Assembly (NCBI RefSeq): GCF_022759505.1
Contig: NZ_CP094289.1
Span: 3,410,001-3,474,000 of the forward strand
DNA: 64,000 nt
Direction of reading: 5' to 3'
Source: Georgenia sp. TF02-10
GTDB lineage: Bacteria; Actinomycetota; Actinomycetes; Actinomycetales; Actinomycetaceae
In this document: one piece after another, positions 40,154-50,096 of the stretch
Numbering within the stretch: position 1 is the stretch's first letter
Layout: each line of letters starts with the position of its first letter
Position numbers and translations under genes: made by a program
The notes under the pieces: generated by a model
Databases searched by the model: none
What the model saw: only the letters and a program-made list of their open reading frames with translations
What the model was told of the DNA's origin: nothing

Positions 40154-40876
40154 CTAGGCGCCGTCGTCGTGGGCGACCTCCGCGACCAGCTCCAGCAGGA
40201 CCCGGTTGAAGGCGACCGGCTGGACCAGGGACACCAGGTGCGTGGCCCCCGGGACGATGACCAGGCGGCCCCGGGCAGCCGCGGCGAGGAAGCGCCGCTC
40301 ATGCGCCCGGAAGTGGTCCCAGCGGCCGTTGACGAACCAGATGGGGGCGTCGATCTGGGCGATGTCGGCGAGGGTGTCGATGTCGGCCATGCCGGCGAGG
40401 ACGGCGTCCATGACGCCCAGCGCCATGCCGCCCACGGCGAGGTCGGCCCGGCCGGGCGCGGGGACGAAGCGACGCGCCATGAGCTCGTTGAGCCGCGCGC
40501 CGCCGTCCGGCAGGCGGCCGATCGCGCGGGCCAGGAGCCGGTAGGCGGCCAGCCCGACGCCGGCCGGCTGGGTCGAGCAGGCGGCCGCGAGGACGGCGGC
40601 TGGGCGGCGGGTGGTGCAGGCCGCCCAGTGCAGCGCGAGGTAGCCGCCCATCGACAGGCCGGCGACGACGACCGGCCCGTCCGCGTCGCTGGCGGCGTCG
40701 TCGAGCACGTCCAGGCTGGCGGCGACGGTGAAGTCCTCGTCCCGTCGGGCGCCGTGGCCGGGCAGGTCGGGCGCCAGTGCCGGGACCCCGGCGACCTCGA
40801 GCGCGGCGAGCTGGCGCAGCCACATGGTGCGCGAGGCGCGGACGCCGTGGACGAGCAGGACGGTGGGTGCGGGCAC
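40154..40876 (-). CDS. Alpha/beta-hydrolase
   Basis: A 240-residue hydrolase. The oxyanion strand is LLVHGVRASRTMW, the nucleophile elbow GLSMGGY (about residue 72), an acid in FVNGRWDHFRA, and the catalytic His in VPGATHLVSLVQP. Substrate unknown; it resembles small carboxylesterases. GTG at 40876 has TAGCAT 7 nt upstream. A longer in-frame start exists up to 41119 but runs through the rplQ terminator. Confidence 0.85.
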   Translation of the reverse strand: MPAPTVLLVHGVRASRTMWLRQLAALEVAGVPALAPDLPGHGARRDEDFTVAASLDVLDDAASDADGPVVVAGLSMGGYLALHWAACTTRRPAAVLAAACSTQPAGVGLAAYRLLARAIGRLPDGGARLNELMARRFVPAPGRADLAVGGMALGVMDAVLAGMADIDTLADIAQIDAPIWFVNGRWDHFRAHERRFLAAAARGRLVIVPGATHLVSLVQPVAFNRVLLELVAEVAHDDGA

Positions 40877-40883
40877 GTCAGGG

Positions 40884-40889
40884 ATGCTA
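40884..40889 (-). promoter_or_regulatory. Predicted leaderless -10 box of the alpha/beta-hydrolase
   Basis: TAGCAT on the minus strand, 7 nt before the GTG. Confidence 0.4.
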
Positions 40890-41074
40890 TTCGGCCAGCC
40901 GGTCACCGCCGTCGTCCGCGACCTCCTTGCAAGGGCGCTCCGCCGACGCCCCTCGCGCCGCTGCGCCGCTCCCGCGCGGTCTCTTGACCGAGCGGCCCCG
41001 GGCACAGTCCGTCGACCACAGGGGCCCGGCGCGCATGTAGCAGCACGAGGGTCCGGGCGCCCACCGGGACAGCA

Positions 41075-41110
41075 CGAGGGGCCCGGACCGTCTCCGGTCC
41101 GGGCCCCTCG
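41075..41110 (-). terminator. Terminator of the infA-to-rplQ operon
   Basis: A perfect 15-bp stem, CGAGGGGCCCGGACC (41075-41089) and its complement (41096-41110), with a 6-nt loop, 49 bp past the rplQ stop. Confidence 0.9.
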
Positions 41111-41158
41111 GTGGTGCATGCGGCTACTGCCGCGCGTGCGGCACTGCCGCTGGTGCGG

Positions 41159-41851
41159 CTACTGCCGCGGGTCGACCTCGCCCCGGGACTGCCCGGCCTG
41201 GGCGTCGGTGGCGGCCGCGTCCGCCGCGGCGGCGGCCTGGGCGGCCTCCTGCTGCTCGGCCTCGACGGTCGCGGACGCCTGCACGTCCTCGGTGAGCGAG
41301 CCCTGCTCGCCGGGGGCCTCCGCCTCGACGGCGTCGGCGACGGCCGTCTGGACGTCGTCGGCGGCCGGGGCCGGGGCCTCCGCCGCCTCGCCCTCGGCGG
41401 CCTGCCCCTCGGCCGGGGCCGGCTGGGTGGCGGCGGGCGCGGCGCGTCGGACGGCCCGCTCGGCCTCCCGGACCGTGGCCTGCCGCGGGCTCACCGGCTC
41501 CAGGACGAGCTCGATGACGGCCATCGGGGCGTTGTCGCCCTTGCGCGGGCCCACCTTGGTGATGCGGGTGTACCCGCCGTTGCGCTCGGCGAACTGCGGC
41601 GCCGTCTGCTCGAAGAGCTCGGCGACGACGTCCTTGCTGCGCACCGTGGTCATCACCCGGCGGCGGGCGTGGAGGTCACCGCGCTTGGCCAGCGTGATCA
41701 GCCGCTCCGCGAGCGGCTGCAGCCGCTTGGCGCGGGTCTCGGTGGTGGTGATCCTCTTGTGCTCGAGCAGCGCGGTGGCCAGGTTGGCCAGCATGAGCCG
41801 CTCGTGCGCGGCGCTGCCGCCCAGACGGGGACCCTTGGCGGGGGTGGGCAT
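41159..41851 (-). CDS. rplQ: 50S ribosomal protein L17 with long acidic tail
   Basis: 230 residues; L17 is usually 120-200. The core [21 protein letters not shown] to [23 protein letters not shown] fills the first 117. The remaining 110 or so are Ala/Glu/Gln-rich, with no domain. ATG at 41851 preceded by GGAGAG. Last gene before the terminator. Confidence 0.96.
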   Translation of the reverse strand: MPTPAKGPRLGGSAAHERLMLANLATALLEHKRITTTETRAKRLQPLAERLITLAKRGDLHARRRVMTTVRSKDVVAELFEQTAPQFAERNGGYTRITKVGPRKGDNAPMAVIELVLEPVSPRQATVREAERAVRRAAPAATQPAPAEGQAAEGEAAEAPAPAADDVQTAVADAVEAEAPGEQGSLTEDVQASATVEAEQQEAAQAAAAADAAATDAQAGQSRGEVDPRQ

Positions 41852-41881
41852 GGTCTCTCCTAGGTGTGTCGGGTCGGCCGG

Positions 41882-42916
41882 TCAGCCGCGCTGCTCGTCG
41901 CTGAACTGGATGTCGCCGTAGACGTCGTCCTCGTCCTCGTCATCCTGGGCGCCGGCGGCGGTGGCGAGGTCGAAGTCCGCGGGGCTGTCCTTGAGGGTCA
42001 GGCCCAGGCCGGTCAGCTTCTCCTTGATCTCCTCGATCGACTTCGCCCCGAAGTTGCGAATGTCGAGCAGGTCCGCCTCGGACCGGGCGGTCAGCTCACC
42101 CACGGTGTGGATACCCTCCCGCTTGAGGCAGTTGTAGGACCGGGAGAGCAGCCCGAGGTCCTCGATCGGCATGGCCAGGTCCTGGGCGAGCGCCGCGTCG
42201 GTGGGCGAGGGACCGACCTCGATGCCCTCGGCCTCGACGTTGAGCTCGCGGGCCAGGCCGAAGAGCTCCACGAGGGTCTTGCCCGCGGAGGCGAGGGCGT
42301 CCCGGGGGCTGATCGCGTTCTTGGTCTCGACGTCGATGATCAGCCGGTCGAAGTCCGTGCGCTGCTCCACGCGGGTGGCCTCGACCTTGTAGGTCACGCG
42401 CAGCACCGGGGAGTAGATGGAGTCCACCGGGATGCGGCCGATCTCGGCGTCGGCGCTCTTGTTCTGCACCGCGGAGACGTACCCGCGGCCCCGCTCGACG
42501 GTCAGCTCGATCTCGAGCTTGCCCTTGTCGTTGATGGTGGCGATGTGCAGGTCCGGGTTGTGGACCTCGACGCCGGCCGGCGGGGTGATGTCCCCGGCGG
42601 TGACGGTCCCCGGGCCCTGCTTGCGCAGGTACATCACGACCGGCTCGTCGTTCTCGGAGGAGACGACGACGTTCTTGATGTTCAGGATGATCTCGGTGAC
42701 GTCCTCCTTGACCCCGGGCACGGTGGAGAACTCGTGCAGGACGCCGTCGATCCGGATGGACGTCACGGCGGCGCCGGGGATGGAGGAGAGCAGGGTCCGG
42801 CGCAGGGAGTTGCCGAGGGTGTAGCCGAAGCCCGGCTCCAGCGGCTCGAGGACGAACCGGGAGCGGTAGTCGGTGACGGCCTCTTCGGTCAGCGTGGGGC
42901 GCTGTGCGATGAGCAC
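41882..42916 (-). CDS. rpoA: DNA-directed RNA polymerase subunit alpha
   Basis: 344 residues. The N-terminal dimerisation domain has [20 protein letters not shown] and [16 protein letters not shown]; the C-terminal domain that contacts UP elements and activators has [16 protein letters not shown] and [14 protein letters not shown]. It ends in an acidic tail. GTG at 42916 with AAAGGA upstream. Follows rpsK after 266 bp with no rpsD between. Confidence 0.98.
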   Translation of the reverse strand: MLIAQRPTLTEEAVTDYRSRFVLEPLEPGFGYTLGNSLRRTLLSSIPGAAVTSIRIDGVLHEFSTVPGVKEDVTEIILNIKNVVVSSENDEPVVMYLRKQGPGTVTAGDITPPAGVEVHNPDLHIATINDKGKLEIELTVERGRGYVSAVQNKSADAEIGRIPVDSIYSPVLRVTYKVEATRVEQRTDFDRLIIDVETKNAISPRDALASAGKTLVELFGLARELNVEAEGIEVGPSPTDAALAQDLAMPIEDLGLLSRSYNCLKREGIHTVGELTARSEADLLDIRNFGAKSIEEIKEKLTGLGLTLKDSPADFDLATAAGAQDDEDEDDVYGDIQFSDEQRG

Positions 42917-43182
42917 TTGGGGTTCCTTTCAGCCCGGCATCCGCCATATGACGCCGTGGCAGGGCCTGCCGGTCATCGGTCCGACCGGCAGGGTCGTGCA
43001 TGGTGGCGGGGCGTGGTGTCCGCGCGCCGCCGCGGTGGTGCTTGGGGGCCGGTCCGCCCCGGCCGGGATCGCTTCCCGACGGCGGGTGCGGGGCCTGGGC
43101 GCACCGCTCCCGTCCGTGGGACCTCAGCCCGGTGGCGCCGGCCCCGAGGGCGTCAGCCTTCGAGGGCGTCAGCCCAAGGACG
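42917..43182. other. rpsK-rpoA intergenic region
   Basis: 266 bp, unusually long inside this operon. No gene is found, and rpsD, which sits here in mycobacteria, is absent. A short direct repeat, GAGGGCGTCAGCC-like, occurs at about 43148-43175. Confidence 0.6.
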
Positions 43183-43590
43183 TCAGACCCGGCGGCGCTT
43201 GGGCGGGCGGCACCCGTTGTGCGCCTGCGGGGTGACGTCCTGGATCGAGCCGACCTCCAGGCCGGTGGCCTGCAGGGAGCGGATCGCGGTCTCCCTGCCG
43301 GAGCCGGGGCCCTTGACGAAGACGTCGACCTTCTTCATGCCGTGCTCCTGGGCGCGGCGCGCCGCGGACTCCGCCGCGAGCTGGGCGGCGAAGGGGGTCG
43401 ACTTGCGCGAACCCTTGAAGCCGACCTGGCCCGAGGAGGCCCAGGCGAGGACGGCCCCGCTCGGGTCCGTGATGGACACGATCGTGTTGTTGAAGGTGGA
43501 CTTGATGTAGGCGTGGCCGTGGGAGACGTTCTTCCGCTCCTTGCGGCGCGGCTTGCGCGTCGCGGTGGCCGTGCGGGACTTGGGGGGCAT
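43183..43590 (-). CDS. rpsK: 30S ribosomal protein S11
   Basis: 135 residues with [34 protein letters not shown] and the conserved end [21 protein letters not shown] at 43590 with AGGAG upstream. Between rpsM and rpoA. Confidence 0.98.
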   Translation of the reverse strand: MPPKSRTATATRKPRRKERKNVSHGHAYIKSTFNNTIVSITDPSGAVLAWASSGQVGFKGSRKSTPFAAQLAAESAARRAQEHGMKKVDVFVKGPGSGRETAIRSLQATGLEVGSIQDVTPQAHNGCRPPKRRRV

Positions 43591-43657
43591 GCGGGCTTCC
43601 TACTCCTGGAGGTCGTCGGACCGCTCCGGCACCGCCGTCGGGGCGCCGGGTCGGCTG

Positions 43658-44038
43658 CTACTTCTTGCCGGCCTTCTTCTTGCCGGCGACGGTGCGCTTG
43701 GGGCCCTTGCGGGTGCGCGCGTTGGTCTTGGTGCGCTGGCCGTGCACCGGCAGGCCGCGGCGGTGCCGCAGGCCCTGGTAGCAGCCGATCTCCACCTTGC
43801 GGCGGATGTCCGCGGCCACCTCGCGGCGGAGGTCACCCTCGACCTTGTAGCTGCCCTCGATGTGGTCGCGCAGGGAGACCAGGTCGGTGTCCGACAGGTC
43901 CCGCACGCGCAGGTCCGGGCTGATGCCGGTGGCCTTGAGGGTCTCCTGGGCGCGGGTCCGCCCGACGCCGTAGATGTAGGTGAGCGCCACCTCGAGCCGC
44001 TTGTCGCGGGGGAGGTCGACGCCGGAGAGACGTGCCAA
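43658..44038 (-). CDS. rpsM: 30S ribosomal protein S13 (TTG start)
   Basis: 126 residues. The core [20 protein letters not shown] and [11 protein letters not shown], and the end [19 protein letters not shown], are typical. The best start is a TTG at 44038: it gives the family's normal N-terminus, and AGGAG lies 6 nt upstream (AGGAGTCAAAG-TTG). The frame upstream to 44074 is not conserved. Confidence 0.95.
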   Translation of the reverse strand: MARLSGVDLPRDKRLEVALTYIYGVGRTRAQETLKATGISPDLRVRDLSDTDLVSLRDHIEGSYKVEGDLRREVAADIRRKVEIGCYQGLRHRRGLPVHGQRTKTNARTRKGPKRTVAGKKKAGKK

Positions 44039-44176
44039 CTTTGACTCCTGTTGTGGGTCGGAGGTCCTCCGCACCGCCGGTCCCGCGGGCGCGGGCCCCG
44101 GCCTCCGAGCCGGGGGTGGCTCCCCGGGGGGAGCTGGTGGTGCGCGGTGCCGGGCGAGCCCGGCGGGACCAGGGTG

Positions 44177-44290
44177 TCAGCCCTGGCGCTGCTTGTGCCG
44201 CAGGTTCTCGCAGATGACCATCACCCGGCCGTGCCGGCGGATGACCTTGCACTTGTCACAGATCTTCTTGACGCTGGGCTGGACCTTCAT
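44177..44290 (-). CDS. rpmJ: 50S ribosomal protein L36
   Basis: 37 residues, too short for most ORF listings. It reads [14 protein letters not shown], then [13 protein letters not shown] and [10 protein letters not shown]: the zinc-ribbon form of L36 with Cys/Cys and Cys/His ligands. ATG at 44290 with GGAGG upstream. Between infA and rpsM. Confidence 0.97.
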   Translation of the reverse strand: MKVQPSVKKICDKCKVIRRHGRVMVICENLRHKQRQG

Positions 44291-44352
44291 GTTTCCTCCG
44301 CCGCCGCTCGGCCGGACAGGTCCGGTCGCGGCGGCGCTCGCGCTGGTGGTGG

Positions 44353-44574
44353 TTACTTGTAGCGGTAGACGATCCGACCCCGGGTGAGGTCGTAGGGGCT
44401 GAGCTCGACGACGACCCGGTCCTCGGGGAGGATCCGGATGTAGTGCTGGCGCATCTTGCCCGAGATGTGCGCGAGGACCTTGTGCCCGTTGCTCAGCTCC
44501 ACGCGGAACATCGCGTTGGGCAGCGCCTCGACGACACTGCCCTCGATCTCGATGACACCGTCCTTCTTCGCCAT
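44353..44574 (-). CDS. infA: Translation initiation factor IF-1
   Basis: 73 residues with an OB fold: [37 protein letters not shown] and [18 protein letters not shown] at 44574. First gene of infA-rpmJ-rpsM-rpsK-rpoA-rplQ, here cut off from map by 7.8 kb. Confidence 0.98.
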   Translation of the reverse strand: MAKKDGVIEIEGSVVEALPNAMFRVELSNGHKVLAHISGKMRQHYIRILPEDRVVVELSPYDLTRGRIVYRYK

Positions 44575-44706
44575 GAACTCCCGCTAACGTTGGTGGTTGA
44601 CGTCGGGCCGGCTCCTTCCGCCGGCTCGTGCGTGCCCGGTCATGCCTGCCCAGCGCTCTATCCTATGCCATGGCCCGGCCCGCCGGGACGGAGCCGGTCG
44701 TGACGG

Positions 44707-44813
44707 CCCTCACCGCGCCGCCGACGGCGTCCTGGGCCGACGGCGTCCGGGAGGCCGGGGGCCCGACCCGTCACCGCCCCTCACCGCGCCGACGCCGTTC
44801 TGGGCCGACGGCG
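44707..44813. repeat. Imperfect 36-39-bp repeat upstream of infA
   Basis: Copies 44707-44745 and 44778-44813 share CCCTCACCGCGCCG and TGGGCCGACGGCG. GC-rich, non-coding, between infA and a LuxR regulator gene. Contains the CCGACGGCG word also seen near 30200 and 38330. Confidence 0.75.
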
Positions 44814-44829
44814 CCGGCCCTCACCACCC

Positions 44830-47424
44830 TCATCTCCCCTCCCCTGCCGCGGCCGGGACCAGCCGGAGCCGGCGGCCGGCGCGGACGGCGTCCTCCCGGC
44901 TGTGCACCCCGAGCTTGCGGTAGATGCTGCGCATCTGGGTCTTGACGGTGCTCTCCGAGACGTACAGGCGCCGGGCGATGACGGCGACCGGCCGCCCGGT
45001 CGCCAGCTCGCGGAGGACCCGGATCTCCCGGGCGCTCAGCGGCGCGGCCTGGGCGACGCGCGGCAGCGGCCCGTCGTCGGCGGCCAGCGCGGAGATGGTC
45101 TGGCCGGGCGCGCCGGGCTGCATCGTCGCCGCCACCGCCTCGAGGTCGCCGCGCGGGACGAGGACGAACGGGCGGAGCATCCCGGTCTGCTCGGCCACCG
45201 CCGTCGCCAGGTGCAGCGCGTCGGCGGCCACCGCGCGGCGGCCGGTGCGGTGCGCCGCGACCACGCGGACGAGAGCCAGCCGCAGCGCCGTGCGGCACAG
45301 CACCGGCGCCATCCGCTCCAGGCCCTCGGTGCGGGACAGGGCACGCTCGTCCTCGCCGAGGAAGAGGTCCAGCCGGGCCCGGGCCGCGCGCCACCAGGGC
45401 TGGCCGACGGCGGCGGTGGCCGCCAGCAGCTCGCCGGCGCGGGGGTACTCCTCGGCGGCGATGCACAGGTCCACCTGGACGGCGGTGAGGAGCACGTCGG
45501 CCAGGGCCGGCGCCGTCGGGGTCTGCACGCGGTAGCGCTCCAGGCCGAGGAGCGACTCGCTGACCCGGCCGCCGTGCAACCCCTGCAGCGCCCAGACGTA
45601 GACCAGGACGATCTCGAGCCAGCGGTCGGCGTCCGCCAGCCGGGGCGGGACCTGGGGCAGGGCGATCTCCTCGAGCCGGTCCAGGGCGGTGAGGGCGGGG
45701 ACCGCGAGGCGGCCCACCTCGGTCAGCGGGCCGGGGGCGGCGAGCTCGGCGGTCACCGGCGCCGGGCCCGGCGCGCTCCCCGCGACGTCCCCGCCCAGCC
45801 CGCCCGCGGACGGGCTCCCCGCGACGTCCCCGGGCAGCCCGCCCGCGGACGCCCCGGTCGGCCGGCGCGTCGCCCACTCCTGCCACCGCTGCGCGGCCTC
45901 GAGGTGGCCGAGGAGGACGAGCGCGACGGCGAGCCCCGACCCCGCCTCGGCGAGCAGCGCCCGGGCCGCGCTCGTGGCCTGCCGGACCGCCTCGTAGAAC
46001 GAGTGCGCCGCGGCGAGCAGCTCCCCCGCCGCGAGCAGCCCGGTCCCCACGCCCACCAGGGCGGCCGGCAGCCCCGGCGTCGCCGGGGCCGGGCTGGCCA
46101 CCGCGACGGCGCTGCTGCCCGGGGCGATGACGGGCAGGCCGCTGCGCAGCGCGTCCAGGAACCAGCGGGGCTGCTCGGTCGGGCGGACCTGGCTGCGCAG
46201 GGCGGCCAGCACGGGGGGCTCGCCGACGGCGTCCGGCTCGGGCAGGAGCGCCAGCGCGGCCCGCAGCCGGGGCAGGTCGTCCCGGACGTACCGGCGCCAG
46301 AACTGCGTCAGCACGCACGCCAGCAGGCCCGGGTCCTCGGACTCGATGGCGTGCCGCAGCGCGCCGGTGGCGTCGTCGGCGTCCCGGGCCCGCTCGGCGG
46401 CGCGGGCGTGGAGGGCGCGGTGCCGCGCGGGGGCATCCTCGCGCAGGATGTGCAGGGTGGCGGCGCGCAGCAGCGGGGAGTAGGCGAACCGGGACCGCTC
46501 GCCGGGCACCTGCCGGAGCAGGCCGGCGACCAGCATCCGGCCCAGCACCGACTCCACCTGCGCGCGCTCGCTGCCGTCGAGAAGCTCCTCGACGGTGGCC
46601 GGCGTGAAGGACTCGCTCACCGCGAGGGCGGTGAGGACGTCGACGGCGGCCGGGCCGATCTCCAGGTCGCCCAGGACCACCCGCAGGTAGGCGGCCAGGC
46701 CGGCGGGGTCGGTGACGATGGTGCCCGTCTCGGTGACGTCGCCGCTGAGCAGCGCCACCCGGATCGCCCCGGGCCAGCCGGCCAGCCCCGCGGACAGCCG
46801 CTCGGCGGCGGCGGCGGTCAGCGGGCGGCCCAGCCCGGCGGTGAGGGCGAGCACCTCGGCCGGGCCGAGGGCGAGGTCGCGGGGCCCGAGGACGACGGCG
46901 TCCGGGGCCGCCAGGGCGAGCGGCAGCAGCGGGCGGGGGGTACGGGTCAGGACGACCAGGTGCAGGCGCTCGACGGTCTGGGCGAGCTGGACGAGCTCGG
47001 AGTCGACGGCGTGGTCGGGCTGCCGCTCGTAGCTGTCGAGGACGAGGACGAGGTGCCGGCGGCGCCCGGCCAGGGCCGCGGCCACCGTCTCCGGGCCGGG
47101 CCCGGGCACGGCACCCGGACCGTGAACCGGGCCTGGACCCGGCGGCGGGTCGTCGCCGTCGAGCCCACCGAGCACGAGCGACCAGAGCTGCTCCCGACCG
47201 GCGGCCGAGGCCGGCACCGTCAGCCAGACCAGGTCGTGGTCGGGCAGCTCGGGGCGCCGCAGCCAGGCCGAGACGGTGGTCGTCTTGCCGTAGCCCCGCG
47301 GGGCCTGCAGGACCACCAGCGGCGGCAGCCCGGTCAGCGCGGCCGAGGCGGCCGGCGGTGCCGCGAACGCGGTGGGCACGCGGGGCAGGCCGCGGCCGGC
47401 CGAGCGGGTCGCCGCCCGGGTCAT
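44830..47424 (-). CDS. LuxR-family ATP-binding regulator (LAL/MalT-like), second of pair
   Basis: An 864-residue large ATP-binding LuxR regulator. A P-loop, GYGKTTT, lies near residue 45 and a Walker B-like LVLVLDSYERQ near 140. A long helical TPR-like middle is followed by a C-terminal LuxR HTH: LSAREIRVLRELATGRPV, then VSESTVKTQMRSIYRKLGV. ATG at 47424 overlaps the stop of the preceding regulator (ATGA), so they are coupled. Signal and targets are unknown; neighbouring sugar transferase suggests surface polysaccharide control. Confidence 0.9.
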   Translation of the reverse strand: MTRAATRSAGRGLPRVPTAFAAPPAASAALTGLPPLVVLQAPRGYGKTTTVSAWLRRPELPDHDLVWLTVPASAAGREQLWSLVLGGLDGDDPPPGPGPVHGPGAVPGPGPETVAAALAGRRRHLVLVLDSYERQPDHAVDSELVQLAQTVERLHLVVLTRTPRPLLPLALAAPDAVVLGPRDLALGPAEVLALTAGLGRPLTAAAAERLSAGLAGWPGAIRVALLSGDVTETGTIVTDPAGLAAYLRVVLGDLEIGPAAVDVLTALAVSESFTPATVEELLDGSERAQVESVLGRMLVAGLLRQVPGERSRFAYSPLLRAATLHILREDAPARHRALHARAAERARDADDATGALRHAIESEDPGLLACVLTQFWRRYVRDDLPRLRAALALLPEPDAVGEPPVLAALRSQVRPTEQPRWFLDALRSGLPVIAPGSSAVAVASPAPATPGLPAALVGVGTGLLAAGELLAAAHSFYEAVRQATSAARALLAEAGSGLAVALVLLGHLEAAQRWQEWATRRPTGASAGGLPGDVAGSPSAGGLGGDVAGSAPGPAPVTAELAAPGPLTEVGRLAVPALTALDRLEEIALPQVPPRLADADRWLEIVLVYVWALQGLHGGRVSESLLGLERYRVQTPTAPALADVLLTAVQVDLCIAAEEYPRAGELLAATAAVGQPWWRAARARLDLFLGEDERALSRTEGLERMAPVLCRTALRLALVRVVAAHRTGRRAVAADALHLATAVAEQTGMLRPFVLVPRGDLEAVAATMQPGAPGQTISALAADDGPLPRVAQAAPLSAREIRVLRELATGRPVAVIARRLYVSESTVKTQMRSIYRKLGVHSREDAVRAGRRLRLVPAAAGEGR

Positions 47425-50096
47425 CGGGCGGCGGAGCGGGGCGCTCCCTGGCCGGTGGAGGACTGGGCGACCGCTGCCGGCACGTCCCGGGCGGGCGCGA
47501 CGCCGTCCCCGGACGCGCCACCGTCGCCGGACGCGACGCCGTTCCCGGACCGACCGCCGTTGCCGGGCCGGGCGCCGTCGCCGGCACCCGGCGCGTCCCC
47601 GGTGCCCGGGCCGACGCCGGACGGGACGCCGTCGCCGGCAGCGTCGATCTCGGCCGCCCGGGCCAGCGCCTCGCTGCGGGTGGTGACGCCGAGCTTGTGG
47701 TAGACGCTGCGCAGGTGCGACTTGACGGTGTTGACGGACAGGCCGAGCTCGCCGGCCACCGCGACGGCGCCGCTGTGCCGGGCCAGGGCGCGCAGGGTCT
47801 CCGCCTCCCGGCGGGTCAGGACCGCGGCCAGGCCGCCGCGCGGGCCCACCGCGTCGTCGTTCCCGGGCCGCAGCGCCGGCGGCCACATCTGCACCACCCG
47901 GTCCTCCCCGCCGGCCAGGGCACGGAAGGTGCTGTAGGGGAGGATGAGGAAGGGGCGCCGCTGCCCGGAGGCGTCGGCGACCCGGACGGCGTCGGCGAAC
48001 GCGGCGTGCGCGCCGGCCCGCTCCCCCAGCGCGTGGCGGGCCGCGGCGAGGACCAGGTGGCACTCCATGACGGACCGGACGGTGAGCCCGGGGTGGTCCA
48101 GCGCGCCCTGCGCCCGCCCGGCCGCCTGCGCGTAGTCCCCGGCGGCCAGGCTCAGCCGGGCGTGGGTGGGCAGGGAGATCGCCGACGGCGCCAGCCGCCG
48201 GGCGCTGCGCCGGGCGGCGGCGTCCAGGCCGGCCGCGAGCAGCACCTCGACCTCGGCGGCGAGGAGCAGGTCCTCCACCAGCCGGTCCCCGGGCAGGTAG
48301 TGCCGGGCGGCGCGGAGCTTCTCCGCCCACCGGACCGCCTCGGCCGGGTCGCGGGAGAGCGCGGCATGGGCGGACCCGACGAAGACCCCGAAGGCCCAGA
48401 CCTCGTCGCGCCGCTCCCGCTCGGGGATGGCGGCCACCAGCGCGGCGGCGTCGGGCTGGAGCCGGTCGACGGCGACCGTGGCGGCAGCCAGCGCCACCCA
48501 GCTCTCCAGCAGGGGGTAGTCGGCCGCGTCCGCCGCGTCGGCCAGGGCGGGGTCCGCCAGCCAGGTGGCGGCCAGGTCGGCGTCGGCGTAGATCGCGTGC
48601 GCGAGGGCCAGCCCGGCGGTGGCGAGCCGCACCCCGAGCGGGTCGGTGCCGGAGGCCTGCGCGCGGGCGCGGGCACGGCCGAAGGCGTACAGCGCCGCGG
48701 ACTCGTCCCCGGCCAGCACGGCGGCGCCGCCCCACTGCAGGAGCACCACGACCGTGGGGTCGATCGGGCTGCCCATGCGGTCCAGGCCGAGCTCGAGGGT
48801 GATGCCCGGGATGTCGCCGGTGGTCCAGGCCGGCGCGGGCGGCCGGTCCGGGCGCGGGCGCAGGGCGCCAGTGAGCTCGTCCCGGGCCACCCGCAGCCGG
48901 GGGTGGCGGTCGACGAGCTCGCGCGGCATGCGCTGGGCGGCGCCGACGAGGGTGGCCGGGTCGGTGGTGATCAGGTGGTGCCACTCGGTCTCGATGACCC
49001 GCTCGGCGACCGGCCACGCCCCGCCCTGCACGGCGTGCCGGAGGACGCCGAGGTGGTCCCCGCTCCGCTCGTGGATGTCGACGAGGGCCCGGTGGACCTC
49101 CCGCCGCACCTCCGGGCGGGTCTCGTCGAGCAGCCGCAGGAGGGCCTGGCGGACCAGCGGGGGGTAGGCGTAGACCCGCCGCTCGCCGCGGACCTCCTCC
49201 CGCACCATCCCGCCGGAGCGGACGGCGCGCAGGGCGACCAGGGCCTCCTCCCCGGGGACGACCCGCCGGACGAGCTCGGCGTCGAACTCCTCCGGCACCG
49301 CCGTGCGGAGGACGAAGTCACGGAGGTGCTCGTCGCGCAGGTCCCGCACCACGGCGGCGATGTAGTCGTCGGCCAGGGAGAGGTTGACCGGCCCGCCGCG
49401 CGAGCGGACCAGCACGTCGCGGACGGCGGCGGGCCAGCCGTCCAGCCCGTCGGCGAGCCGTTCCGCCTCCCGCTCGGCGAGCGGGACGCCGAGCCGGCCG
49501 GCGAGGGTGCGCACGTGCTGGGGGCGCAGCCGGAGCTCGCGCGGGGAGATGATGGTGATGTCCACGGACAGCGCGCCGGTCGTCTCGATGACGCGGGCGC
49601 CGCGGGTGGCGACGACGAGGAACAGCTGGTCGTTCTGCCGGACCAGCTCGACGAGGTCCTCGTCGATGTCTGCCGCGTCCTCCCCCCGCCCGGCCTGGTG
49701 GTAGTCGTCGACGACGACGGTCAACGGCTCGGCCCGCCGGCCCAGCCCGGTGAGCACCTCGTGCCGGGCGTCCGGGCCGGGCCGGCCGTCCGCCTCGGCC
49801 GCCGGGCGATCCGGGGCGGGCACCGCGCCGGCGTCGACCAGCACGGCCAGCAGCGTCGACCAGAACACCTCGGGCGCGTTCGCCGCCCGGGTCAGCGCGA
49901 GCTGCACCACCGGGTGGGCCGGGCCGCCGGCCGCCAACCAGGTCTGCAGCAGGGTGGTCTTGCCGAAGCCGCGCGGGCCCCGGATGACGGTGAGCGGCGC
50001 GGCGAGGTCGAGCAGCTCGGTGAGCCGCTCGTCGACCACCACCTCGGGCGCACGGCGCGGCCGGGCCGCACCTGCCTTGATGAGTGAGACGTCCAT
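47421..50096 (-). CDS. LuxR-family ATP-binding regulator (LAL/MalT-like), first of pair
   Basis: An 891-residue regulator of the same design as its downstream neighbour: P-loop GFGKTTL near residue 46, Walker B-like LTVVVDDYHQ, a TPR-like helical middle, then the LuxR HTH LTRREAETLRALARHSGAV and LSVNTVKSHLRSVYHKLGV. After it comes a 65-residue Gly/Asp/Ala-rich tail. ATG at 50096; a GTG two codons upstream is possible. The pair probably arose by duplication, since layout and order agree while sequence has diverged widely. Confidence 0.9.
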   Translation of the reverse strand: MDVSLIKAGAARPRRAPEVVVDERLTELLDLAAPLTVIRGPRGFGKTTLLQTWLAAGGPAHPVVQLALTRAANAPEVFWSTLLAVLVDAGAVPAPDRPAAEADGRPGPDARHEVLTGLGRRAEPLTVVVDDYHQAGRGEDAADIDEDLVELVRQNDQLFLVVATRGARVIETTGALSVDITIISPRELRLRPQHVRTLAGRLGVPLAEREAERLADGLDGWPAAVRDVLVRSRGGPVNLSLADDYIAAVVRDLRDEHLRDFVLRTAVPEEFDAELVRRVVPGEEALVALRAVRSGGMVREEVRGERRVYAYPPLVRQALLRLLDETRPEVRREVHRALVDIHERSGDHLGVLRHAVQGGAWPVAERVIETEWHHLITTDPATLVGAAQRMPRELVDRHPRLRVARDELTGALRPRPDRPPAPAWTTGDIPGITLELGLDRMGSPIDPTVVVLLQWGGAAVLAGDESAALYAFGRARARAQASGTDPLGVRLATAGLALAHAIYADADLAATWLADPALADAADAADYPLLESWVALAAATVAVDRLQPDAAALVAAIPERERRDEVWAFGVFVGSAHAALSRDPAEAVRWAEKLRAARHYLPGDRLVEDLLLAAEVEVLLAAGLDAAARRSARRLAPSAISLPTHARLSLAAGDYAQAAGRAQGALDHPGLTVRSVMECHLVLAAARHALGERAGAHAAFADAVRVADASGQRRPFLILPYSTFRALAGGEDRVVQMWPPALRPGNDDAVGPRGGLAAVLTRREAETLRALARHSGAVAVAGELGLSVNTVKSHLRSVYHKLGVTTRSEALARAAEIDAAGDGVPSGVGPGTGDAPGAGDGARPGNGGRSGNGVASGDGGASGDGVAPARDVPAAVAQSSTGQGAPRSAAR

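Noticed and set aside
40154-41119. Longer alpha/beta-hydrolase start at 41119
   Set aside because: It would place the N-terminus across the perfect rplQ terminator hairpin and adds only Arg/Pro/Gly-rich sequence.
42917-43182. Hidden rpsD between rpsK and rpoA
   Set aside because: The gap is 266 bp, far too short for S4, and shows no S4-like peptide.
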